NCBI GenBank assembly: GCA_024644405.1
Contig: JAHELC010000002.1
Span: 62,001-126,000, forward strand
Reading direction: 5' to 3'
DNA length: 64,000 bases
From: Nitrospinaceae bacterium
Lineage (GTDB): Bacteria > Nitrospinota > Nitrospinia > Nitrospinales > Nitrospinaceae
Shown here: positions 17,369-25,759 of the stretch, one piece after another
Position numbering within the stretch: position 1 is the stretch's first letter
Layout of the letters: each line of letters begins with the position of its first letter
Notes under the pieces: model-generated
Seen by the model: the letters and a program-made list of their open reading frames with translations, nothing else
The model's database searches: none
What the model was told of the DNA's origin: nothing
Made by a program: the position numbers and the translations under genes

Positions 17369-19666
17369 TTAGGAACGCTTCGCACGTCTTCGCCAAAACA
17401 CATAGCCCACGAGGCCCAGCACGGGCGTCACTCCGGTGACGATCAAGCCTGCCGTGAATCCTTCCGGAAAGTAATCGAATTCCAGAGTATGCTCGCCCGG
17501 TCCCAGCTGCACCGCCCGGTAAAAGCCATAAGCCTTCAAAATCTTTTGTTCCCGGCCATCCACGGTCACCGTCCAGCCGGGAAGGTAAGAATCCAGCAAG
17601 ACCAGAAACCCATTGCCCTCCTGCACGGTTTGTATCGTCACATGGTTGGGCCTGTAGGTGATCTTTTTAACTTCTCCTTTGAAATGAGCGGACTCCTGAA
17701 ACTCTACGGGTTCGCTTAACAGGACTGCCGTCAGAGGATCGAAGGTTTCATCGTAATAATCAAAAATCACCCGGCCTTTTTCCGGCACCCGCATCCTGGG
17801 CACTAAAAACGCCCGGGGCAATGCATCTTGAAAAACCTTCACCCGATCCGGAAATATGATCGGAAATCCTCCCTTGGCATGATACGTCGTGGAATCCCCA
17901 TCGACCCAATATTTGACATTACTTCTTTTCAGGATCACCCTTCTGCGCTCGGGCTCGGATTGAATGAGAAATTGGTACCAGATCAAATGATTCTGAATGT
18001 CCAGGGCGAGACCGGGAATGCCGCCCACATGCTCTATTCCAAACACCATTCCCTGCAAGGGATACAATTGCTGCTTCGCCGCCCGCACCCCCGCGACACG
18101 ATTCGGGCCATTGGGATACAACATGGGATCCGGCTTCTTATCGATGCGTCCGGTGTAGGTCCTATATTTCCCGGCGGAGCCGCCTACAATATCCATCAAA
18201 AACGGTTTCTCCTCATAAAATTTGCGATCAATCAAAGGAAGCAGATGAATATCTTTGATGAACAAATCCAAGATAATCATAATGAGCAGAAGTGCAACGA
18301 ACCCGTTTCTTTTTAACTTTCCGAAGTAAAAAAATACATAGGCCACACTGAATATCATTAGAAAAGTTATGGGAAACTGGGCTTCCAGATTGCGATCGAA
18401 TACCGCCAGGATGACCGTCGTTCCAAAAATCAGGAATAAAAAAATCAAAATGGTGGAAATCCTGATTTTCCGTTCGCGGGTCACACGGACCAATGCATCC
18501 AGACAAAAGCCCACCAGAAAAATTACGGCTATCGAAGAAGCAAAAATATATTTCTCCGGGTACCGGAAGAAGCTCAAAAACGGGGTCGCGTGATAGACCA
18601 ACTGGTAAAAAGGGTTGTATCCTCCCAAAGCGAAGAATATCCCGAAAAAGAAAACCACCAACCAGAATCCCACGGCCTTGTCCCTGCGAAACAGGAATCC
18701 CAGGAAGACAAACAGAAAACCGAATATACCCATGTAAAGAGTATGGAACAGCCCTGAAAAATTCGAATACTTGCCCTGCACCGTTGTATTCAGGAAATCG
18801 TCATAGTCGGGAGTCAAAATAAATGTGGTTAGCTTGGAAGGCGCCAAGGACCAATTCACATGAACCGCATAATCCAGCCCTCCCTCCCGAAACGTATGTT
18901 TCAGCAGTTGTGCCGTCGGTGCCAACTGAAACGCGGTAAGACCCAATGCCAAAATAACCGCCAACCCGAGTGTCACCGTGATGCGCACATACTCCGATTT
19001 CCCCCGCGCTTTTGTTGTAAACACGATGGCATGAAGATACAGCAGTATCATGGTCATCACACTGATTTCCGGACAGGCCGCAAGCGTTTGGGTGGCGATC
19101 ACCAACACCAGCCCCACAAACCAGCCAACATGTTTCCGCTCTTCAAACTGGTGATACAACCAGAAAATCAAAGGCAGCCAGACCGACGACAGGAAGTAGT
19201 TGCTGGTCAGGGTGGAAGCGACTACCAAACCGCCCAACATGCCCGTGACCCCACAGCACATTGCCGCTGTCCAGGAAAGATTCCATTTGCGTCCCAGCAG
19301 AAAGGTAAAAACTCCCATGACCAGAAAATGAAATACATAATATAAATTGAGGGCCAGGGTGGCATCATTCAGGAAAAGGAAAACACTGGGAGGATAAAAC
19401 ACACCGGGATGCAGGGTGGCCATGAAAGGTGCGCCCCCAAACGTGTTGGTTGTCCAATAAGGGATCACCCCCTGATGATAGGCCTGGGCTAGGAAGTAGC
19501 GTATGGGATAGGTGACAAATTGAAAATCGCGGTAAAAAATGACTTTCCCGTCGAACAGCAACGGATAAAAAAAGGCTACGGCGATCAACAATAATATAGA
19601 AACGCCGATGGCATTTTTTGCGGGTTCTGAAATTTCCCGATTTGTTTGAATTTCAGCAGGTTGCAT
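17369..19666 (-). CDS. YfhO-family GT-C membrane glycosyltransferase (copy 2)
   Basis: A 765-aa paralogue of its neighbours. The first-loop motif is YRDFQFVTYP (Asp47), with IPYWTTNTFGGAPF following. The soluble C-terminal part has YRPNHVTIQT and LPGWTVTVDG, then a last helix and a short basic tail. It begins 9 bases after the stop of copy 3, so the two are almost certainly cotranslated. No strong ribosome site is seen beyond GAAAGTGA in the end of copy 3. This is the shortest copy. Its mid-region substrate loop (YDDFLNTTVQGKYSNFS) differs from the other copies, consistent with a different sugar or acceptor. Confidence 0.85.
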   Translation of the reverse strand: MQPAEIQTNREISEPAKNAIGVSILLLIAVAFFYPLLFDGKVIFYRDFQFVTYPIRYFLAQAYHQGVIPYWTTNTFGGAPFMATLHPGVFYPPSVFLFLNDATLALNLYYVFHFLVMGVFTFLLGRKWNLSWTAAMCCGVTGMLGGLVVASTLTSNYFLSSVWLPLIFWLYHQFEERKHVGWFVGLVLVIATQTLAACPEISVMTMILLYLHAIVFTTKARGKSEYVRITVTLGLAVILALGLTAFQLAPTAQLLKHTFREGGLDYAVHVNWSLAPSKLTTFILTPDYDDFLNTTVQGKYSNFSGLFHTLYMGIFGFLFVFLGFLFRRDKAVGFWLVVFFFGIFFALGGYNPFYQLVYHATPFLSFFRYPEKYIFASSIAVIFLVGFCLDALVRVTRERKIRISTILIFLFLIFGTTVILAVFDRNLEAQFPITFLMIFSVAYVFFYFGKLKRNGFVALLLIMIILDLFIKDIHLLPLIDRKFYEEKPFLMDIVGGSAGKYRTYTGRIDKKPDPMLYPNGPNRVAGVRAAKQQLYPLQGMVFGIEHVGGIPGLALDIQNHLIWYQFLIQSEPERRRVILKRSNVKYWVDGDSTTYHAKGGFPIIFPDRVKVFQDALPRAFLVPRMRVPEKGRVIFDYYDETFDPLTAVLLSEPVEFQESAHFKGEVKKITYRPNHVTIQTVQEGNGFLVLLDSYLPGWTVTVDGREQKILKAYGFYRAVQLGPGEHTLEFDYFPEGFTAGLIVTGVTPVLGLVGYVFWRRRAKRS

Positions 19667-19675
19667 TTTTCACTT

Positions 19676-22069
19676 TCAAATCAATCTTTTGATAAGTTTT
19701 CCACAAAACAGGCTCCCGAAGGCAACTAGGAACAAGCTCAGACCACTGATCATCAAGCCGGTTTTCAACCCTTCCGGAAAGTAGTCAAATTCCAGAGTAT
19801 GTTGACCCGAATCCAGTTGAACCGCGCGGTAATAATGATTGGCCTTGAGTATCGGGCGCTCCTGCCCGTCCACTGTGACCGTCCAGCCGGGAAAAAATGA
19901 ATCCATCAACACCAGAAATCCATTGCCCTCCTGGCGGGTTTTTACGGTGACCTGGTTGGGCCGGTAACTCACCTGCTCCACCTCTCCTTGAAAATGTTCC
20001 GATTCATCGAAAGCGACCGCTTCATTCAACAGGACTTCCCTGCGGGGGTCGAAGGCTTCGTCGTAGTAGGTATTGAGCACATGGCCGCCTGCTACCGGCA
20101 CCCTCATGCCGGGAACCAGATAGGCGCGCGGCAAAGCATCATTCAGAATTTTCAAACGGTCCGGCAGGATCAATGGATAGCCGTCTTTGTAGGCAATCGG
20201 CCGGTCGCCATCGATCCAGTATTTGACGTTGCTTCGGTTCAAAATGCGCTGTCGTCTCTCGGGCGGGCTTTTAACAAACACCGACCACCAGATCATACTG
20301 TTTTTCAATTCAAGCGCCAGCCCGGAAAAACCATTCACGTGCTCCAACCCGTATACCATTCCCAGATAAGGATACAAATATTCTTTCGTCGTAATAGCTG
20401 CCGCCAGCCGGGTCGGCCCATTGGGATAATCGAGAGGATCCGGTTGCTGTTGAAGCTGCCCGGTATAGATCCGGTGCTTTCCGAAAGAGTCACCTACGAT
20501 ATCAGTCAATAAGGGGGGTTCCTCGTAGTATTTTCTATCGATCAGGGGCAGAAATTCCATACCCTTGACCGACAAATCCATACAGATGATTATGAGTACC
20601 GAAGCGGCAAACCAGGTTTGTTTGATTTTTCTGAAGTAAAACATCACATAGGCAAAACTGAAGACCATCAGGAGTATTAAAGAATGTCCCGGGTTGAGAA
20701 AAGGCTTCCACAAGGAAATCATCCCTATCACTCCAAACAGCACAATTAAAACCGTTAGCACCTGAAAAATTTTTATTTGACGTTCGCGAGTGGAGCGAAT
20801 CAGATAATCCAAGCCATATCCGGAAAGGAAAACGACGGCAAACGCAGATATATAAAAATACTTTTCCGGGTAACGGAACAGATCCAGGAAAGGAATCACA
20901 GTATAGACGGCTTTGTAGAAAGGATTATATTCCCCAAGAGCCAGCAAGGCTCCCAACAAAAAAACCGCCCACCAGAAAATCACCGCTTTTTCGCGGCGAA
21001 AAAAAAAGCATAAAAGTGCCAGAACCAGGCTGATCAAACCCATATAAACGGTATGCAATAATCCAGATATCTCCTGAGCGTCCGTATTCGAATCTGCACC
21101 GGAATGATCTTTGGAAACGGTGCCGTGTGGAACCTTTTGATCCGATGATTTCGCATGCATCTCGGGAACGGGTTTTGAGGGCGAAGAACTGTCCAGATAT
21201 TTTCTGTAATCGGGCGGGATGGCGAGGAAAAGCAATTTGGAGGGCTTCATGGACCAGCGGGTATGCTTCTCGTAGCTCAGCCCGCCATCTCTGAAAGAAT
21301 GCTGGATGAGATGGGCTGTGGGAACCAGCTGCAATGCGGACAACCCCAAAGCCAGGATCACAGCCAGCCCGAGAGAGGCTGTCATGCGCGCAATGCCGGG
21401 AAATCCCGGCGCCCTGGGCTGGAAGCAGAGTGAGTGGGCAAACAACAGCAACATGGTCAGTATATTGATTTCCGGACAGGCCGCCAGTGTCTGGATAGCG
21501 ATCGCCGCGACCAGCCCGACAAAATAGCCGATGTGCTTTCGTACCCAGAATTGGTGAAACATCCAGAAAACCATCGGCAACCAGACCGCAGAAATAAAAA
21601 AATTGCTGACCAGGGTGGAAGCCACGATAAATCCGCTCAACATCCCTGTCACCCCGCAACACAACGCCGCCGCAAACGTAAGGTGCCAGCTGCGTGCCAG
21701 CAGGTAAGCAAAAACACCCAGAACCATGAAGTGCAAAACATAAAACAAATTCAGAGCGTAAGTGGTGTCGTCCAGCAAAAATAAAAGGCTGGGGGGATAA
21801 AACACCCCCGGGTGAAAGCTGGCCATGAAGGGCATTCCGCCGTGGGCATTCGGTACCCAGTAGGGAATGGCGCCTTGACTGAACGTTTGACCCAGAAAGT
21901 ACCGGATGGGATAGGTGATCAGGTTGTAGTCGCGGTAAAAAATGACCTTGCCGTCAAACAGCATGGGATAAAAAAAACCCGTCGCTATCAACAACACAAT
22001 GACAACACCGTAGATTTCCATTCGAGCTCTGGAGGTGTCATCAATGGTGGGGTTATCGGGAGGCAGCAT
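19676..22069 (-). CDS. YfhO-family GT-C membrane glycosyltransferase (copy 3, with insert)
   Basis: A 797-aa paralogue, the longest of the array. The first loop reads YRDYNLITYP (Asp47), followed by IPYWVPNAHGGMPF. It has an extra Ser/Lys/Asp-rich stretch of about 30 residues around 290-330 (including MHAKSSDQKVPHG), in the periplasmic loop before a TVYMG helix; the other copies lack it. The C-terminal signature FPGWTVTVDG is intact. The start codon lacks a clear Shine-Dalgarno site. A second in-frame ATG 16 codons later, just before the first helix, is an alternative. It lies 91 bases after the GT2 gene, its likely supplier of lipid-linked sugar. Confidence 0.83.
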   Translation of the reverse strand: MLPPDNPTIDDTSRARMEIYGVVIVLLIATGFFYPMLFDGKVIFYRDYNLITYPIRYFLGQTFSQGAIPYWVPNAHGGMPFMASFHPGVFYPPSLLFLLDDTTYALNLFYVLHFMVLGVFAYLLARSWHLTFAAALCCGVTGMLSGFIVASTLVSNFFISAVWLPMVFWMFHQFWVRKHIGYFVGLVAAIAIQTLAACPEINILTMLLLFAHSLCFQPRAPGFPGIARMTASLGLAVILALGLSALQLVPTAHLIQHSFRDGGLSYEKHTRWSMKPSKLLFLAIPPDYRKYLDSSSPSKPVPEMHAKSSDQKVPHGTVSKDHSGADSNTDAQEISGLLHTVYMGLISLVLALLCFFFRREKAVIFWWAVFLLGALLALGEYNPFYKAVYTVIPFLDLFRYPEKYFYISAFAVVFLSGYGLDYLIRSTRERQIKIFQVLTVLIVLFGVIGMISLWKPFLNPGHSLILLMVFSFAYVMFYFRKIKQTWFAASVLIIICMDLSVKGMEFLPLIDRKYYEEPPLLTDIVGDSFGKHRIYTGQLQQQPDPLDYPNGPTRLAAAITTKEYLYPYLGMVYGLEHVNGFSGLALELKNSMIWWSVFVKSPPERRQRILNRSNVKYWIDGDRPIAYKDGYPLILPDRLKILNDALPRAYLVPGMRVPVAGGHVLNTYYDEAFDPRREVLLNEAVAFDESEHFQGEVEQVSYRPNQVTVKTRQEGNGFLVLMDSFFPGWTVTVDGQERPILKANHYYRAVQLDSGQHTLEFDYFPEGLKTGLMISGLSLFLVAFGSLFCGKLIKRLI

Positions 22070-22160
22070 ATTTTATACATTCCGGAAGGTACCGGTTCAT
22101 CCGCAGATTTTGAATTCATCTTCGACGGGCCGCGGCGGGTCCACCGGACACCCTGGCAAT

Positions 22161-23111
22161 TTATTCTTTGAGATCGCGGTTGTATTCCATGTCAAACAGC
22201 ATGGCAAACAACAGGAACATCAAACCCATCAAGGTCAGGAAGGCAGCGAACAGCGCCGTTATGGGAGTCACCTGCCCGACAAAAATCCGGTAGAAGAAAT
22301 AATACATTCCCATCGCGGATCCTATGGGGAAAGCGATAAAACCCATGACATAGAAAAATACCAGAGGATGAAAATCCCGAATGACGTACTTTCCAAACAT
22401 CCTGCTGAAAAATCCTTTAAAGAGCAAAAACGAAATATCGGGAATGACTTTATACAATCGTATACCGGACTGTTCCCCCACCCCGTAGACCGGACGAATA
22501 GGGACATCCACCACGCGCATGTTCTCAATATTGAGTTTCACCAGGATATCGTTGGGCACCCCGTAGCGCGGAAAAATTTTATCGATATTGATACATTGCA
22601 AGGCCTTCAAAGACATGGCGGTATACCCGCATTGAGAATCGGCCACATGCCAATATCCGCCGGCGATTTTTGTCATGAGTGAAAGAATGGCGTTGCCGAT
22701 ATAACGGTGGCGCGGAATCAATTCCCACGCCTGACCATGAAACAGGCGGTTGCCCTTCGAGTAGTCAGCGATGTCTGCGGCAATGGGGTCAACAATGTGC
22801 GGCAGGTCGTTGGGATCCATCTGGGCGTCACCGTTCATGACCACGGTGATATCCATCTTGTTTTCCAGACACGCCCGATAACCCGACTGAATGGCCGCAC
22901 CCACTCCGCGGTTCTCAGCATGACGGATCAGATCCACCCTGCTGTCCACTTTCAGATGTTGTTCAACGATTTCGGCTGTTTTATCATCACTGCAGTCGTC
23001 GATCACAAACACCTTGTCGACCCAATGCGGCAAGGTCTCGAGCACCTTGATGATCAGCTTCTCTTCGTTATGCGCCGTTACCACGACAGCAACCGATTTA
23101 TTTTTATACAT
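22161..23111 (-). CDS. Membrane-anchored family 2 glycosyltransferase (polyprenyl-phosphate sugar synthase type)
   Basis: A 316-aa GT2 from the ATG at 23111; an upstream in-frame ATG at 23195 would add 28 residues unlike the family. The GT-A fold shows VVVTAHNEE at the N-terminus, IDDCSDD (38-43) and NGDAQMDP (94-100) as the metal/nucleotide site. Two C-terminal membrane helices (FFYVMGFIAFPIG and a second) match DPM1/GtrB/CsbB-type enzymes. These load a sugar onto undecaprenyl phosphate on the cytoplasmic face. In Bacillus such an enzyme (CsbB) works with YfhO, and here it sits between YfhO copies 3 and 4. A GtcA-like flippase is not visible nearby. Confidence 0.85.
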   Translation of the reverse strand: MYKNKSVAVVVTAHNEEKLIIKVLETLPHWVDKVFVIDDCSDDKTAEIVEQHLKVDSRVDLIRHAENRGVGAAIQSGYRACLENKMDITVVMNGDAQMDPNDLPHIVDPIAADIADYSKGNRLFHGQAWELIPRHRYIGNAILSLMTKIAGGYWHVADSQCGYTAMSLKALQCINIDKIFPRYGVPNDILVKLNIENMRVVDVPIRPVYGVGEQSGIRLYKVIPDISFLLFKGFFSRMFGKYVIRDFHPLVFFYVMGFIAFPIGSAMGMYYFFYRIFVGQVTPITALFAAFLTLMGLMFLLFAMLFDMEYNRDLKE

Positions 23112-23249
23112 GGATCTTTGGATTTCTAAAGAGGTTAGAGACAGGCTGAAAAATGCAGAACCCTTCCTTATTATGGTAACGAATCCACGGAACAAGAAAA
23201 GGGTTTTTTAATGATAAATATGGATCCACGCCCGCTTGGAGCCATTCTT

Positions 23250-25562
23250 CTAGGGGTTGTGAACCGGACCGGCCCGCCGCCATCTCCACAAGGGCAAAGC
23301 CATCAGCAGAACACATGCAATTGAGCTGACGATCAGCCCCGTTTTGAATCCCTCCGGGAAATATTCGAACTCCAGAGTATGTTCGCCCGGTCCCAGCTCA
23401 ACCGCCCGGTAAAAATAATTGGCCCTTAAAATTGATTTTTCTTCTCCGTCTACCTTGACGGTCCAGCCCGGGAAATAAGAGTCCATCAGCACCAGAAACC
23501 CGTTGCCTTGCTGAACGGTATTAACCGTCACATGGTTGGGGCGGTAGGTTACCGCTTCAACCGTGCCCTTGAAGTGAGCGGACGGCTCAAAATTCACCGG
23601 CTGGCTGAATAGAACTTCCGCCAGTGGATCAAAAGATTCATCATAATAAGCGTTGAGCACTTCGGTTTGTTTCTCAATTTTAGTGCGCCCCACCATGTAG
23701 GCCCGGGGAAGAGCATCTTCCCATATCTTTACCCGGTCCGGAAGAATCAACGGGACGCCCCGGGCACTGAAGCGGGTTAACGAGTCCCAGTCAACCCAGT
23801 ATTTGACATTGCTTCGTTTTAAAATCCGCAACCGCTTGTCCGGCGGTGCATCGATCAATGCGTAAAACCACACCAGGTGTTTTCTTAATTCCAGGCCCAA
23901 TCCCGGGTGTCCGCCCGCATGTTCCACTCCCACAACCATTCCTGTAAAGGGGCGCAGATATTGCTTGGCTAAAAACAATTCGTCCATCCAGGTCGGTCCG
24001 GGAGGATTCATATCGGGATTTGGCGTCTGGGCAATCCGTCCTGAATAGATCCTGTACTTTCCAAACGAATCTCCCACGATGTCCGTGACCAACGGCTTTT
24101 CTTCATAAAACTTCCGGTCGATCATGGGCAAGAGCTGCAAGTCCTTGGCACCCAGATCCAATACAATCAGAAAACAAACCACGGCCGCAAACACCGGTTG
24201 GCTGAATTTTCTGTAATAAAACATCACCAGGGAGCCACCAAAGATCACCAGAACAGCCACAGGAAGTCTGGCATCCAGATTCGAAAACATATGAGCAAGA
24301 CCCAAGGTCGCTCCAAGCAATCCAACCAGAACGGTGATTACCGGAATAATTTTCAACTGGCGTTTGCCGACACCCTGGATGAGAGCATCCAGCACATAAC
24401 CCGAAAGAAAAACCGCCGCGAAGGAGGAGATAAAAAAATACTTTTCAGGATAACGAAACAAATTCAGAAAAGGAACCCAGGGATAAATTGTTTCATAGAT
24501 GGGATTGAATTTTCCTAACGACAGAAACAGTCCCAATAAAAAAACCACCAGCCAGAATCCGATGGATTTCTGCCGGCGGAAAATAAACCCAAGCACAACC
24601 AGGGCGAAAGCCAATGCCCCCATGTAAATCGTGTGAAGAAAACCCGGAAACCAGGACGGATAATCCCTCGAGTCCAAAAGCCCTCCATAATCAGGCGACA
24701 AAATTAAGGTAGACAGTTTGGCAGGCCCCAAAGAACTCTGGGCATGCACTTCAAAGGTCATCCCGTTATCTCTTAAAGAGTGCTCCATGAGATGGGCGGT
24801 GGGAATCAACTGCAGGGCGGCAAGGCCCAGAGCCAGAATTACGGCCAATCCCAGCGAAGCCGTCATGCGAACCGCTCCGGGAATCCCCGGCGCCCTGGGC
24901 AGGAAGTAAAGCGAATGGGCATACAGCAGCAGCAGGGTCATAATACTGATTTCCGGGGACGCCGCCAAGGTCTGGGCGGCAATAGCCAATACCAATCCGA
25001 CAAAGGCACCGAAATGGTTGCGCATCCAGTATTGGTGGAACAACCAGAACACCAGGGGCAACCAAACCGCAGCCATAAATAAATTGCTGAGCAGGGCGGA
25101 AGCCACAATAAATCCGCTCAACATACCTGTGATCCCGCAACACAACGCCGATGCAAAAGATATCCCCCAGCTGCGAGCCAGCAGAAATGAAAAACAACCA
25201 AGAATCAAAAAATGAAAAACATAGAACAGGTTTAGCGCCAGAACGGTATCCTTTAAAAGGAACAGAATTCCAGGAGGATAAAACACCCCCGCATGAAACC
25301 CCGCCATAAACGGCATGCCGCCGTACACATTGGTATTCCAGTAGGGGATCGCCCCTGCTTGAAACGTCTGGGCAAGGAAAAATTTAAACGGGAAGGTTAC
25401 AAAGGTGAAATCGCGGTAGAAAATCACCTTATCCCCTAACAGCAGAGGGGAAAAAAAAGTTATCGCGATCGCAAACAATATGAAAAGGCCAAGACCATTT
25501 TCTCCAGGCCTGAAATTTTTCAGTTTCAACTGAGCGAAAATATCTCTCATATTACTGGTCAA
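23250..25562 (-). CDS. YfhO-family GT-C membrane glycosyltransferase (copy 4)
   Basis: A 770-aa paralogue, first of the four in transcription order. The first loop is YRDFTFVTFP (Asp51), with IPYWNTNVYGGMPF and FHAGVFYPP after it; the usual His-Pro is His-Ala here. The periplasmic C-terminus carries YRPNHVTVNT and FPGWTVKVDG, then a last helix. It lies 138 bases before the GT2 gene and 197 bases after the DUF2723 gene. That upstream gap is AT-rich and could hold a promoter, but I see no convincing pair of hexamers. Like the other copies it should use a polyprenyl-phosphate sugar outside the membrane. Confidence 0.85.
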   Translation of the reverse strand: MTSNMRDIFAQLKLKNFRPGENGLGLFILFAIAITFFSPLLLGDKVIFYRDFTFVTFPFKFFLAQTFQAGAIPYWNTNVYGGMPFMAGFHAGVFYPPGILFLLKDTVLALNLFYVFHFLILGCFSFLLARSWGISFASALCCGITGMLSGFIVASALLSNLFMAAVWLPLVFWLFHQYWMRNHFGAFVGLVLAIAAQTLAASPEISIMTLLLLYAHSLYFLPRAPGIPGAVRMTASLGLAVILALGLAALQLIPTAHLMEHSLRDNGMTFEVHAQSSLGPAKLSTLILSPDYGGLLDSRDYPSWFPGFLHTIYMGALAFALVVLGFIFRRQKSIGFWLVVFLLGLFLSLGKFNPIYETIYPWVPFLNLFRYPEKYFFISSFAAVFLSGYVLDALIQGVGKRQLKIIPVITVLVGLLGATLGLAHMFSNLDARLPVAVLVIFGGSLVMFYYRKFSQPVFAAVVCFLIVLDLGAKDLQLLPMIDRKFYEEKPLVTDIVGDSFGKYRIYSGRIAQTPNPDMNPPGPTWMDELFLAKQYLRPFTGMVVGVEHAGGHPGLGLELRKHLVWFYALIDAPPDKRLRILKRSNVKYWVDWDSLTRFSARGVPLILPDRVKIWEDALPRAYMVGRTKIEKQTEVLNAYYDESFDPLAEVLFSQPVNFEPSAHFKGTVEAVTYRPNHVTVNTVQQGNGFLVLMDSYFPGWTVKVDGEEKSILRANYFYRAVELGPGEHTLEFEYFPEGFKTGLIVSSIACVLLMALPLWRWRRAGPVHNP

Positions 25563-25759
25563 CCTGAGCTTTTAGTATTGGCTCCAGCGCAGTCACCCGA
25601 GGGTGTACGGTCTTTCAGCTTTTTTTTGGCGGGATTTCTGAAAACGCCTGAACAGGGGGAAATTATCCCTCTAACTATTGTAACGAATATAGAGAGAATG
25701 TTATAAAAACACTCATCCACTCATAAAATTGAATTTTTTTTGATTTGAGAAGCTATGTT

